Shown: positions 7,179 to 16,197, counted from the first letter of the stretch. The stretch: DNA of 64,000 nt from JAIXWP01 sp965247015 (GCA_965247015.1 CBDFGG010000002.1:1-64000); one strand, 5' to 3'. The notes: generated by a model from the letters alone, not told the origin. Numbers and translations are program-made.

Positions 7179-8906
7179 ATGACTAAAAAGGTTTTACTCA
7201 TCATTCTTGGAGTGGTAGTTCTCGGTGGAGGCGCACTCTGGTATTTCTTCTCAGGCTCTACGCAGCACACCAAATTGATTCCTAAAGAAGCAATGTTTGT
7301 CGTTACTGCAGACTGGGCGTCAATTGCCAAAAAAGCTGACTTGGAAAAACTCAAGGAACTACCATGGTACAAAGAGTTTGAAGCAGAGAATAATGAGAAT
7401 GATGCGGAAAGTAAAGTGATGAAAGAAATTCTTTCAAGCCCGTTTTCTACGGGTATAAACATTGTGTCTGACATTTTCTTTTACACTGAAACATGGAGTG
7501 ATTCAGAATTTCAAGTTTTAGTATTTGATGTCAAGGATGCTGGTGATCTGGAAACTACTCTAAAAAAAATAGAACCGAATTTATCTGTTCAGCTTGGTTC
7601 AAATTTCCGATACGCAACGCTCGACGAACGTCTAACAGTGGCGTGGAGCGATAAAGGTGGAACACTCGTTAGATCTGGTTATTACGGTGATCCCCAGTTG
7701 ACCAATACATACCTTGAAAGAAATTTCAAACGCCCCTCTGAGAACACGATGGCCGAGGTGAGCGAGTTTGTAGATTTTATTAAAAAAGATAATGATATAG
7801 CCGTTTTCATTAATGGCAATGGTATTTATGAAAGCGCAGTTTCAAGCAGTCGCGGAATGTCTATTGCGGAATTGGACAATGTTAAAATGCTTCAGAATTC
7901 TTATGGAGAATTTGCTTTGAACTTTAATGATAATGATGTGCAATTGGACTTTGATTGGTCTACATCAAATCCTGCTTTGGAAAAATTAGAATTCATCCAA
8001 TCATCTGGCTTGAGTGATGAGGATTTACAGTATGTGACAGATAGCACGGTATATCTCTGTGCTGGTGCTAACATTAACATTAAAGGCTATTATGATTTTT
8101 ATAAAACACTTCCTGACATTGCCGATGCAATTGCTCAAGTTCAGGAAGAACTTGGAATGAATGAAGAGCAAATGTTGGCAGTTTTCAATGGGAAGGCTAC
8201 CTATGGATTGACTTCCATTTCTTATGAGGTACCGCAGTATAATCAAGAATCATTGAACGAGATGTATTTTGGCTACACTCCAGGTCCAGAGCTCAAAACT
8301 GTAAGCACATTGTGGCTCGGTAGTAATAATAAAGATGGATTCAAAAAAGTGCTTACAAAGAACTTTTTCCAAGAGTCAACAGAGCCCGAGCTTAAAGGGA
8401 TTTATTTCATGAACTTAGGCTTTGGTGGATTAGAATATTTTGCGGTAGAGACTCCAAATGGATTCATGTTTACCAATAGCGTCAAGCTTGCTCAAAAAGC
8501 CAAGGCTGGAAGCCTTGGTGCATTGCCAGCAAACTACGCTTCTCGTTTAAAAGAAAATCCTATGTCGGCTTATATGAACCTCAATCAAGCGGATTATCCT
8601 GAAGCAATGAAAATAGGAATGCGCGAAGAAATGGGTCGTGATTGGTTCGGCATTTCGAAGTTTTTGGAAATTGCAAAAGATGTAGAAATGACAGGCGAAA
8701 AGTCTCATTCTTCAATAAAAATGAATCTAGTCGAAGGTGAAGGGAATTCTTTGTATCGAATGATCAAACAGATAGACACAGCTGCAACTTATAACAAGGA
8801 GCAGCGGAAAAAGGAGCGTGAAGAACTCGAAAAGATGGAAGAAGAAATGATGCGTCAATACCAAGAGGGAACGTTCCCAGTGCCGAATGAAGAAAATCCA
8901 TTTTAA
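7179..8906 (+). CDS. Membrane-anchored protein of an ABC-transporter operon, DUF4836-like
   Basis: 575 aa from ATG 7179. An in-frame upstream extension to 7119 is possible, but MTKKVLLIILGVVVLGGGALWYFF at 7179 gives a clean signal anchor. The remainder looks periplasmic: LIPKEAMFVVTADWASIAKKADLEKLKEL after the anchor resembles the opening of DUF4836/DUF3352-type proteins, but I cannot assign the family firmly. The C-terminus (residues about 535-575) is highly charged and probably helical (KEQRKKEREELEKMEEEM). The last 20 bp overlap the ABC ATPase gene, and the ATPase overlaps the permease, so the three are almost certainly co-translated and probably act as one complex. Confidence 0.7.
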   Translation: MTKKVLLIILGVVVLGGGALWYFFSGSTQHTKLIPKEAMFVVTADWASIAKKADLEKLKELPWYKEFEAENNENDAESKVMKEILSSPFSTGINIVSDIFFYTETWSDSEFQVLVFDVKDAGDLETTLKKIEPNLSVQLGSNFRYATLDERLTVAWSDKGGTLVRSGYYGDPQLTNTYLERNFKRPSENTMAEVSEFVDFIKKDNDIAVFINGNGIYESAVSSSRGMSIAELDNVKMLQNSYGEFALNFNDNDVQLDFDWSTSNPALEKLEFIQSSGLSDEDLQYVTDSTVYLCAGANINIKGYYDFYKTLPDIADAIAQVQEELGMNEEQMLAVFNGKATYGLTSISYEVPQYNQESLNEMYFGYTPGPELKTVSTLWLGSNNKDGFKKVLTKNFFQESTEPELKGIYFMNLGFGGLEYFAVETPNGFMFTNSVKLAQKAKAGSLGALPANYASRLKENPMSAYMNLNQADYPEAMKIGMREEMGRDWFGISKFLEIAKDVEMTGEKSHSSIKMNLVEGEGNSLYRMIKQIDTAATYNKEQRKKEREELEKMEEEMMRQYQEGTFPVPNEENPF

Positions 8907-9531
8907 TAAGGTTGTTCCGTCGTTTTTATATGAAAGCACCGACTATGAAAGTGGGGTGTGGGGAAATTCGTTTGTCTTAAATAAAGGCGAATCACATCTT
9001 GTTAGTGCTTTTTCAGGAAGAGGCAAGACCACATTCTTATCGCTCATTTTTGGAGCGAGAAAGGATTTTATGGGCACCATTCTACTAGACGAACAAGACA
9101 CAAAACACCTTGGACTAAACGATTGGAGCGGCCTTCGTCAGAATAAGATCAGCATGCTCTTTCAGAATTTGCGCTTGTTTGATGAACTTACGGTGAAAGA
9201 GAATTTTTTGTTAAAAACGCAATTGTCTAAGGACTTTCACATTGATCAAGCAGAGCAATGGCTTGCTGAATTAGATTTGAAAGATGTCTTAAATCGTAAA
9301 TGCAATACGCTTTCACAAGGGCAGCAACAGCGCGTAGCTATTGTGCGTGCGTTGTTACAGCGATTTGATTGGCTGTTGCTTGACGAGCCCTTTAGTCATT
9401 TGGATAAAGAAAATCAACAACGTGTTTTTCGATTGGTTGAAAAGCGCGTAGCGGAAGAACAAGCAGGATGGATCGTCTCTTCCTTGGGGGATAAGCACGG
9501 ATACACGTTTCAAAGGGAGATTGCATTATGA
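8887..9531 (+). CDS. ABC transporter ATP-binding protein, LolD/FtsE-like
   Basis: 214 aa, the size of LolD/FtsE-class ATPases. Walker A is AFSGRGKTT (about residues 41-49), with Ala replacing the usual first Gly. The Q-loop lies in KISMLFQNLRLFDELTVKEN, the signature motif is LSQGQQQR, and Walker B is WLLLDEPFSHLD. The H-loop position is not a clear His (SSLGDKHGYTF). It overlaps the upstream anchor gene by 20 bp and the permease by 4 bp (ATGA). By family it should power an FtsX-type permease that works mechanically on periplasmic or outer-membrane cargo rather than importing a solute. Confidence 0.88.
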   Translation: MKKIHFNKVVPSFLYESTDYESGVWGNSFVLNKGESHLVSAFSGRGKTTFLSLIFGARKDFMGTILLDEQDTKHLGLNDWSGLRQNKISMLFQNLRLFDELTVKENFLLKTQLSKDFHIDQAEQWLAELDLKDVLNRKCNTLSQGQQQRVAIVRALLQRFDWLLLDEPFSHLDKENQQRVFRLVEKRVAEEQAGWIVSSLGDKHGYTFQREIAL

Positions 9532-10712
9532 TATTCAGAAAAATATTTTCCAAGCAAATGAAACGCTGGCAACGAATCCTCGTGCTGGTAAGTTCGTTTG
9601 TAGGATTATTATTGATTTGGATTTCTTTGGCACTATACTTCGATATTTCAAAGGCCTTGAACGAAACCGAACGTTTGTTCGGTGATCAATATTTGGTCTT
9701 GAACAAACGCGTTAGCGTCTTCGGAGCAATGGGAATGGGCCGTTCAGGATTTTCTATTGAAGAAATAAAATCGGTAGAGGAACTCAAAGGCGTGACGGAT
9801 GTTGGTGAATTTGTAAGTAATCGTTTTCGCGCCAATGCCATTGCAGATTTTGGGGATATGGGTCCATTGCTCAAGACCGAGTTGTTTTTTGAATCAGTAC
9901 CCGATCGCTTTTTAGATACAAAGCCTGCTGGTTGGAGGTGGCGACCTACCGATCCGGATGTGCCGATAATCGTACCATCTGATTATCTCGCGCTTTATAA
10001 TTTCGGCTTCGCACCCGGCCAAGATCTTCCTCAAATTTCGGAATCGGTGGCGAAGATGAGCGCCTTCAAAATTTCCATCGAAACGCCTTCCGGACCTCAA
10101 ATTTTCAATGCTCGAATCGGAGGATTCAGCGATCGCATCAATACTATCCTCGCACCATTGAGTTTCTTAGAATATGCTAATGAGCAGTTCGGCCTAGGGC
10201 AACGCGAAGCACCACAGCGCATCATCGTGGCATCTGATGATATTAGTGCACTTGAAAAATGGATGAGCGAGAAAGGTTATGAAACGAGCGAAGAAAAAAT
10301 GCAAATGGGAAAGGAGAAACTAATCGCTCAACGCATACTTTCTATCGGACTCGTACTTGGTTTTTTTATTGTAATTCTATCGTTGGGAAGTTTTTTACAA
10401 ATGACCGATTTGCTTATCGCGCGCTCGGATCAGGAGATCAGAACGCTGGGTTATTTGGGATATACCTATTCCCAATTATCTAAGAAAATTTTTGCTCAAA
10501 TAATACGTGTTATTGCCATCAGTTTCGTGTTGGCTTTCTTAGGAGGCATCTTACTCCGATGGAAGTTGTCTGCATTCCTAGCAGTGCTAGTGGGAGAGCA
10601 AAGTATGATTCCAAGCTCGTTTGCTGTAGTTATTCTATTTGCAATAGTCTTGTCTTATGCGGCTTTGGTGTACTGGAACATTCTTCGTCAGACCAAGAGA
10701 ATGTTGGCCTAG
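9528..10712 (+). CDS. ABC transporter permease, FtsX/MacB-like
   Basis: 394 aa. One N-terminal membrane segment (ILVLVSSFVGLLLIWISLALYF, residues about 17-40) is followed by a periplasmic region of about 230 residues resembling a MacB_PCD domain, then three C-terminal membrane segments (about 268-290, 320-345, 365-385). This 1+3 layout is diagnostic of the FtsX/MacB/LolCE fold. It is translationally coupled to the ATPase by an ATGA overlap. Nothing shows whether the cargo is a lipoprotein, a peptide or a cell-wall hydrolase; the neighbouring anchored protein is the best candidate partner. Confidence 0.85.
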   Translation: MIFRKIFSKQMKRWQRILVLVSSFVGLLLIWISLALYFDISKALNETERLFGDQYLVLNKRVSVFGAMGMGRSGFSIEEIKSVEELKGVTDVGEFVSNRFRANAIADFGDMGPLLKTELFFESVPDRFLDTKPAGWRWRPTDPDVPIIVPSDYLALYNFGFAPGQDLPQISESVAKMSAFKISIETPSGPQIFNARIGGFSDRINTILAPLSFLEYANEQFGLGQREAPQRIIVASDDISALEKWMSEKGYETSEEKMQMGKEKLIAQRILSIGLVLGFFIVILSLGSFLQMTDLLIARSDQEIRTLGYLGYTYSQLSKKIFAQIIRVIAISFVLAFLGGILLRWKLSAFLAVLVGEQSMIPSSFAVVILFAIVLSYAALVYWNILRQTKRMLA

Positions 10713-10806
10713 TATTCTTCCTATTCAAGGGGGAAGTTTTCCTATTGAGCACACTTGATGCGTTGAATGCAAATGCTCGGCTTTCCTTTGGAGAAAATTA
10801 ATCGCC

Positions 10807-11220
10807 ATGAAAGCAAAAATGTTTCTTCTTCTTTCTACCACTGTAATGATATTCAGTGCATGTAGTAATGACACAGCGATGAATGCTGATAATGCATCTG
10901 ATATTCTGTCGGATGGTAATTGGAAAGTAACGTCTTATATCGATAGCGGCGAGGATGAGACGTACAAATTCACAGGACATTCCTTTGATTTTACCAACGG
11001 AGGGACAGTGAATGTAACTGCGAGTTCTGGCAATACATCTGGCTCGTGGAGCACGGGTGAGGATGATTCTACAGTTAAATTGAACTTATCGTTTAGCTCT
11101 ACGCCGCATAGCGACTTGAACGATGATTGGCATGTGATTACTCAAACGAATTCGAAGATAGAACTGCAAGATGTGAGTGGTGGAAATGGTGGAGTTGATT
11201 ATCTCACATTAGAGAGATAA
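10807..11220 (+). CDS. Small lipoprotein, lipocalin-like
   Basis: 137 aa with a clear lipobox (MIFSACSN; Cys19). The mature part reads DILSDGNWKVTSYIDSGEDETYKFTGHSFDFTNGGTVNVTASSGNTSGSWS…, with the strand order and the GxW…G.W pattern of small lipocalin-like or DUF5004-type lipoproteins of Bacteroidota. Family assignment is tentative. It stands alone between the ABC operon and the convergent tricorn-type protease. Confidence 0.65.
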   Translation: MKAKMFLLLSTTVMIFSACSNDTAMNADNASDILSDGNWKVTSYIDSGEDETYKFTGHSFDFTNGGTVNVTASSGNTSGSWSTGEDDSTVKLNLSFSSTPHSDLNDDWHVITQTNSKIELQDVSGGNGGVDYLTLER

Positions 11221-11239
11221 TCAACCCCCGTTTCCATTC

Positions 11240-14200
11240 TTATTTCTGTAGTTCTTGAACGGCTTTTTCAAGTTGTTGATCGCGCCCTTTGCTTACAATA
11301 GCAGGGGCGTTTTCAACTCTAACGTCTGGTTCAAGCTGTAAGTTTTCAAGGTACTGACCTTTGTCGTTTACCATACCTACTTGCGGAATTCCGAATACAA
11401 CACCATTCTGCAAACCTTCCCACCAAACAGCAGTACCTGTTCCTGGAACGGGCATACCGATGAGCTTTCCTACACCTAGTTCTTTATATACATATGGGAA
11501 TAAATGCGCATCTGAGTAATTGCTTTCATTCATAACTACTACTGAAGGTTTAGCCCATTTGAACATTGGTTCTTTTCCTATTTTTTGATCACGAGGAGTC
11601 ATTTCTAAATAGGGTTTGCCACTAAGGAATGTGGCCAAATCATCATGCAACCAACCACCGCCGTTGTAGCGAGTGTCGACTACTAAGGCTTTCTTAAACG
11701 CATGAGTTCCGAGGGCTTTGTCATACACTTTTCTGAAGCTGCCATCATCCATCCCACGAACATGGACATAGCCAATAGTGCCGCCAGACAAGGAATCTAC
11801 GATGTGCTCGCAATTTTTTACCCAACGCTGATAGAGCAGTTCATTTTGTAATCCATAGCCAAATGGCTTTACAATTTCTTCCCAACGTTCGCCACTTTTT
11901 GGATTGAAAAGATGCAACAAAGTATTCTTACCTCCTTTTCTATTTAGTAGCGAATAGTAGTTTGTGGTTGGAGTAATGGCAGTGCCATCAATCTTCTCAA
12001 TCACTACTCCTGCCTTGATTTTAGACTCTTTCGTGATGATTGGATTTTTGTCTAAGACTTCTTCGATCATTAAACCATTGCCTGTATATCCTTCCTTGAA
12101 GAAGAATCCTAGTGTTGCAGTTTGATCTCCGTTTTCGCTTGGGCTCCAATAAAAAGCGCCGGTATGACTCGCGTTCAACTCACCGAGCATTTCGCCCATC
12201 ATATCGGCGAAGTCGTAGTTGTTATTTACTGCACTTACTTTCTTTGCGTACTCTTCTTTGTAAAAATCCCAACGAACGTTATGTAGATTTTTCAAGTAAA
12301 ATTTCTTCTGTACTTGTCTCCAAATGTGCTCAAATAAGTAAGCTCTCTCTGCATTTTCATTCAAAACCATTTCGCCTTTCATAGCCAGTGGTTTTGGCTC
12401 TCCAGTAGCAAGATCTACTTTGGTGATCATACCATTGGAAATGATGTACAAGAATTTATCTGAAGTATCAGCTTGCATTCCGCCGTAACCAGTACCAAGC
12501 TTAGCAAGCACTTTTGTCTCTTTCGTACGAAGATCTGTTTGCCATAAATCAAAACCCTTTTCCATTTCTGTGAGATACAAAAGCTTTGAACCGTCTTTGG
12601 TTACATAAGCGTCTGTCAGATTAGATGAGTGAATGGTCAAACGAACTTTGCGATCATCGAATCCATCTAGTTCGAGCTCTAGTGGCTTGATTTCAGGAGT
12701 CTTTTCATCTTTCTTCTTTTTATCCTCAGCAGATTCTTTTTTCTTTTTTGAATCACTAGCGGATGCTTCTTCTTTTTTAGCTTTCTCTTCTTCTTCTTTT
12801 GCTTTTTCCTCTTTATACAATTCAAATTCTTCTTCTGTTAATTTGAATAAATCATAAGCTTCTTGTGTGAAGAAAGAGGCGTACATGTCGGACTCTCCGC
12901 CCCATCCACCGCGGCTTTTCAAGCCATCGTATGATGAGTTCCAAATAGCCATTTTTCCTCCCATCATCCAGCTTGGACCGTTTACTCCAAAGCCTGAATT
13001 GCTGAGATTTTTAATTTCCCCTTTACCGTCTGCAGAGACCAATCCCATTTGAGAAATCCATTGCTCACCAGGTAAATAATTTACCAAAAACCATTTTCCA
13101 TCTGGCGACCAATCATAATGCTGATCCCCATCTGCGTAAGAGTAATTGCGCTCGGCGGGAACGATAGTTCTCACTGCCTTTGATTTCAAATTGATCACTT
13201 TCAACGCTGTGCGCTCTTCCAAAAATGCGATTTCGTCACCCGTTGGAGAATAGCTTGGTTGAAACGTTTCTTCTGGACCAACACAAATACCTTCTTCCTT
13301 GATCAATGTAGCACTGAAGAAATACAACTCTTCTTTTCTTTCAATAGAAGAAGTGTAAATATTCCAAGAATTATTTCGCTCGCTTGAATATACAATGGAG
13401 CGTCCGTCAGGGCTGAAGTCTACATTGCGCTCTTGTTCTGGAGTGTTGGTGATTCGCTTGGTAGTTCCTTCTGCAACAGACGAAACAAATACTTCTCCGC
13501 GAGAGATAAAAGCGAATTCTTTTCCATTCGGTGAAAGATCAAAGTCTGTTGCACCTGCTACCGGAACAATCTTCTCAGCAGTGTAGCGTGAGTCTTGTGC
13601 AATCTGCACGCGCAGTGCTTTTGGAGCTTCTCCTTCTTTCTGTGTGTAAATGATACCATGATGAACGAAGCAAAGAAGACCTGCATCGGAGATGCTGATG
13701 CTGCGCACCGGATGGTCTTTCATTGATGTAACAGGTGTACTTGCGCGCGTGCCTAATTGTGTTTTGTAAATATTCATGGTTCCACCTTGTTCACTCAAAT
13801 AGTAAACAGTGTTATCATCCTTTGCAAATACAGGTTCGAGATCTTCACCATTGAAAGAAGAAATCTTTGTATATTCTTTTGTGGTAAAAGAATATGTCCA
13901 GATGTCGCGTGTAACGGAGGATGTATGATGTTTTCTAAAATCATCTTCGTATCCTTTTTGATCTTGATAGACAATCATGTCACCTTTTGAATTGTATTTC
14001 GCGAGATGTGCTGTGGTAGTGAGAAGCTGAATTTCTCTTCCACCTCCAATAGGAACAGAATACAATTCTGGTAATCCTCCCGTTGGGAATTCCTGATTCG
14101 ACGCCAAATCCATGCGAGCCGAAGTGAAGATGACGTTTTTTCCATCGGGTGTAAAATCGGATGGTGTATCTCCTGCGGAGTGATAGGTTAATCGAGTGGC

Positions 14201-14494
14201 TGTGCCGCCTGTTGCTGGCACTACAAACACATCAAAATTTCCATGACGGTCAGAAGCGAATGCAATCATTTTACCGTCAGGCGACCAAACGGGTTGTTTG
14301 TCATAAGCATCACTAATGGTGATAGGTGTTGCAATTCCACCATTAATGCCAACGGTGTATATATCGCCTTGGTAGCAAAATGCCACGGTGTTGCCATCGG
14401 GTGATACCGCTGGAAAGCGCAACCAGGCTGGCTCGACCTGAGCAAATAGACTGATCGATAAGAAAAGTGAAAGTGTAGAAAGCAGGGATTTCAT
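11240..14494 (-). CDS. Tricorn-type protease, S41 family, secreted
   Basis: 1084 aa with a signal peptide (MKSLLSTLSLFLSISLFAQ). Residues about 22-530 contain repeated TolB/WD-like blades (RFPAVSPDGNTVAFCYQGDIY, PVWSPDGKMIAFASDRHGNFD, DFSPDGRSIVYSSERNNSWNIY). Residues about 545-600 are a Lys/Glu-rich linker unusual for the family. A second propeller, a C1-like region (AYLFEHIWRQVQKKFYLKNLHNVRWD), a PDZ domain (about 760-850) and an S41 core (about 870-1070) follow. The presumed nucleophile is Ser994, followed by Asp995, in NESNYSDAHLF, consistent with the tricorn Ser-Asp pair. Tricorn degrades peptides to di- and tripeptides. Here the signal peptide places it in the periplasm or outside. Confidence 0.85.
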   Translation of the reverse strand: MKSLLSTLSLFLSISLFAQVEPAWLRFPAVSPDGNTVAFCYQGDIYTVGINGGIATPITISDAYDKQPVWSPDGKMIAFASDRHGNFDVFVVPATGGTATRLTYHSAGDTPSDFTPDGKNVIFTSARMDLASNQEFPTGGLPELYSVPIGGGREIQLLTTTAHLAKYNSKGDMIVYQDQKGYEDDFRKHHTSSVTRDIWTYSFTTKEYTKISSFNGEDLEPVFAKDDNTVYYLSEQGGTMNIYKTQLGTRASTPVTSMKDHPVRSISISDAGLLCFVHHGIIYTQKEGEAPKALRVQIAQDSRYTAEKIVPVAGATDFDLSPNGKEFAFISRGEVFVSSVAEGTTKRITNTPEQERNVDFSPDGRSIVYSSERNNSWNIYTSSIERKEELYFFSATLIKEEGICVGPEETFQPSYSPTGDEIAFLEERTALKVINLKSKAVRTIVPAERNYSYADGDQHYDWSPDGKWFLVNYLPGEQWISQMGLVSADGKGEIKNLSNSGFGVNGPSWMMGGKMAIWNSSYDGLKSRGGWGGESDMYASFFTQEAYDLFKLTEEEFELYKEEKAKEEEEKAKKEEASASDSKKKKESAEDKKKKDEKTPEIKPLELELDGFDDRKVRLTIHSSNLTDAYVTKDGSKLLYLTEMEKGFDLWQTDLRTKETKVLAKLGTGYGGMQADTSDKFLYIISNGMITKVDLATGEPKPLAMKGEMVLNENAERAYLFEHIWRQVQKKFYLKNLHNVRWDFYKEEYAKKVSAVNNNYDFADMMGEMLGELNASHTGAFYWSPSENGDQTATLGFFFKEGYTGNGLMIEEVLDKNPIITKESKIKAGVVIEKIDGTAITPTTNYYSLLNRKGGKNTLLHLFNPKSGERWEEIVKPFGYGLQNELLYQRWVKNCEHIVDSLSGGTIGYVHVRGMDDGSFRKVYDKALGTHAFKKALVVDTRYNGGGWLHDDLATFLSGKPYLEMTPRDQKIGKEPMFKWAKPSVVVMNESNYSDAHLFPYVYKELGVGKLIGMPVPGTGTAVWWEGLQNGVVFGIPQVGMVNDKGQYLENLQLEPDVRVENAPAIVSKGRDQQLEKAVQELQK

Positions 14495-14539
14495 TCTTTA
14501 TTTTTTTGGAAAGCAAGTATAAGTTAAATGATGTAGGTT

Positions 14540-14547
14540 TATGTTTG
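14540..14547 (+). promoter_or_regulatory. TAnnTTTG -7 box upstream of the methyltransferase
   Basis: TATGTTTG lies 42 nt upstream of ATG 14590, in the divergent gap with the tricorn-type protease. Confidence 0.45.
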
Positions 14548-14589
14548 CCACGTGATGAACGGCGTATTTCGCTGAACAATTGAAATTTG

Positions 14590-15270
14590 ATGAGTACCGA
14601 AACAGAAAAAATGAAAGAGCGATACGCCAAAAGAAAGGCGGATCAACGCGTGCTGGCCCATGGTCAAGCGTCTTCATTTATTCGTTACAGCTCAGAAGAA
14701 CGAGAAACTATTTTTTTGAATTTCATTAAAAAATATCTCGGCGAGCCTTCGTCTATTCGTGTTTTGGAAATCGGTGCTGGAGGCGGAGGTAATATTTCTT
14801 TTTTCAAAAAAATTGGAGTACCCGCAACTCAAATTGTAGCGAACGAACTCCTAGATGATCGCGTTGAATTGCTTCGAGAAAGGCATCCTGATATTACGAT
14901 TATTCCAGGAGATGCTACAGCAATGAAGCCTGAGGAAATCGGAAAATTTGATGTGGTATTTCAGTCTACGGTCTTTACGTCTATACTCGATACAAACTTT
15001 CAAAGTGTGCTTGCCCATTCAATGATGGAATTATTGAATGAGAACGGAATGTTGTTATGGTATGATTTCGTTTATAATAATCCCAACAATCCTGATGTGC
15101 GCAAAGTGACCATCGATCAGGTCAAACAACTTTTTCCTCAACTAGATTTTAAGTTTAAGAAAGTAACATTGGCACCGCCGATTGGTCGGCGTGTAGGGCC
15201 TTTGTATCCAGTGTTTAATGCGCTGCCATTTCTGCGCACGCACATCATTGGTGCTGGATTGCGCCACTAG
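14590..15270 (+). CDS. Class I SAM-dependent methyltransferase
   Basis: 226 aa from ATG 14590 (a TTG codon directly before it is in frame but less likely). Residues about 45-70 hold motif I, VLEIGAGGGGN, the SAM-binding glycine loop. The acidic motif II region is IVANELLDDRVELL, motif III includes IPGDATAM, and motif IV is FDVVFQSTVFTSI. The C-terminal IDQVKQLFPQLDFKFKKVTLAPPIGRRV resembles methyltransferases near sugar or polyketide genes, but no such genes are present here. The substrate is unknown. Its 3' end overlaps that of the convergent Lrp-type regulator by 4 bp. Confidence 0.8.
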   Translation: MSTETEKMKERYAKRKADQRVLAHGQASSFIRYSSEERETIFLNFIKKYLGEPSSIRVLEIGAGGGGNISFFKKIGVPATQIVANELLDDRVELLRERHPDITIIPGDATAMKPEEIGKFDVVFQSTVFTSILDTNFQSVLAHSMMELLNENGMLLWYDFVYNNPNNPDVRKVTIDQVKQLFPQLDFKFKKVTLAPPIGRRVGPLYPVFNALPFLRTHIIGAGLRH

Positions 15271-15722
15271 ATTTTTAATTGTCTCGAGAAACTTTCTTCC
15301 AAACTGATTAGCGTTTCTGTGCGCGCAATACCATCGATTTTCTGGATGCGGTCAGACAATACATCGCGAAGATGGCTTGTGCCCTTGCATTGCACACGAA
15401 GGAACAAAGAGTAAGTTCCGGTGGTGTAGTGACAAGAAAGTACTTCAGGTACTTTTTGTAATTCGCGAATCACTTTGTAATACACATCGCTTTTGGTCAA
15501 ATACACACCGATGAAAGCGGTGATGTCCCAACCGAGAGCCGCTAGATCAAGCTGTAGTTGGGGCTTTCGAACGATTCCTGCATCTTCCATTTTCTTCATG
15601 CGCACGTGCACTGTTCCTGGCGCAACGTGTACTTTTTTAGCAACTTCAGTGTACGGAGTGAAGGCATCTTGAGATAGAATGTTCAAGATCTTGATGTCGG
15701 TGTTGTCAATTTGATAATTCAT
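15267..15722 (-). CDS. Lrp/AsnC-family transcriptional regulator
   Basis: 151 aa, normal for the family. The N-terminal winged helix-turn-helix (residues about 5-60) reads DIKILNILSQDAFTPYTEVAKKVHVAPGTVHVRMKKMEDAGIV. The C-terminal RAM/AsnC ligand domain (about 65-151) contains FIGVYLTKSDVYYKVIRELQKVPEVLSCHYTTGTYSLFLRV and DRIQKIDGIARTETLISLEESF. Such proteins form octamers that respond to amino acids. The very A/T-rich 146 bp between its start and the following RNA gene is the likely autoregulatory and target region. Confidence 0.92.
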   Translation of the reverse strand: MNYQIDNTDIKILNILSQDAFTPYTEVAKKVHVAPGTVHVRMKKMEDAGIVRKPQLQLDLAALGWDITAFIGVYLTKSDVYYKVIRELQKVPEVLSCHYTTGTYSLFLRVQCKGTSHLRDVLSDRIQKIDGIARTETLISLEESFSRQLKI

Positions 15723-15838
15723 GGCCTGATTTTAAAAGCTAAATTATCATTTTTTTAATGAAAATATCAATTCATTAAATTTTCAATAATAATAATGGTA
15801 AAAACATGCGAATTTTATCATTTTACAAAAGAGCGTTT

Positions 15839-15846
15839 TATCTTTG
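15839..15846 (+). promoter_or_regulatory. TAnnTTTG -7 box for the tRNA-like RNA
   Basis: TATCTTTG lies 23 nt before the start of the folded RNA at 15870, within A/T-rich sequence. Together with the terminator at 16061 it marks a separate short transcription unit. Confidence 0.6.
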
Positions 15847-15869
15847 TAGTGTTCTAATGAGAACTACAT

Positions 15870-16011
15870 TGTTGGATGATGAAATGGCAGACATGCCCTA
15901 CTGTCGCTAGGGTGAGGATCACAGGATAAAGAAAAACGAACTAAACATTGCAGGAAGTTTTGTTCGTTTCCACCTAACTGCCTCGTGGGGGTTCGAGTCC
16001 TTCTCCAACAG
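15870..16011 (+). tRNA. Class II tRNA-like gene: Leu-type body, GTC anticodon, giant variable arm
   Basis: A full cloverleaf can be drawn. The acceptor is 15870-15876 (tgttgga) with 16004-16010 (tccaaca). The D-stem is atg/cat (15879-15881/15892-15894), with a GG-containing loop and the aaatGGcagac shape of tRNA-Leu. The anticodon stem is cccta/taggg (15896-15900/15908-15912), with a canonical loop CTGTCGC and anticodon GTC at 15903-15905. The T-arm is 15987-16003 with loop TTCGAGT. The variable region is 74 nt (15913-15986): base stem tgagg/cctcg, then a long hairpin (aaacgaac-t-aaac / gttt-t-gttcgttt, 15934-15969). The discriminator would be G16011, and CCA is not encoded. GTC, C38 and G73 are aspartate identity elements, whereas the D-arm and long arm are Leu-like. 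It has its own promoter and terminator. It may be an unusual tRNA or a tRNA-derived regulatory RNA; ordinary decoding is doubtful. Confidence 0.6.
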
Positions 16012-16060
16012 CAATCAAATGTGGTTTGTTTGGTTATACAGAGTTTATCTCAAAAAAAGC

Positions 16061-16089
16061 AGCACCCAAACGTGGGTGCTTTTTTTTTA
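16061..16089 (+). terminator. Rho-independent terminator of the tRNA-like RNA
   Basis: An 8-bp stem agcaccca/tgggtgct (16061-16068/16073-16080) with loop aacg is followed by a run of nine or more T. It ends a transcript of about 235 nt that starts near 15853. Confidence 0.85.
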
Positions 16090-16164
16090 TTGCTGGAGCT
16101 AAACTGTTGTTAGTCATAATAGTAAGCTTAATCGGTTGAATGTCAAATGCACGCTGATTTGAAT

Positions 16165-16172
16165 TATCTTTG
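16165..16172 (+). promoter_or_regulatory. TAnnTTTG -7 box for lepA
   Basis: TATCTTTG lies 25 nt upstream of ATG 16198. Its position inside a possible upstream reading-frame extension (from 16147) argues that the extension is not translated. Confidence 0.6.
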
Positions 16173-16197
16173 CGTGCCTTTTTTTATAGGTATATCT

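Noticed and set aside
15870..16011. tmRNA, or a tRNA-Leu interrupted by a group I intron
   Set aside because: The unit is far too short for either, no tag-peptide frame is present, and the anticodon arm is complete and uninterrupted. The extra sequence lies in the variable region.
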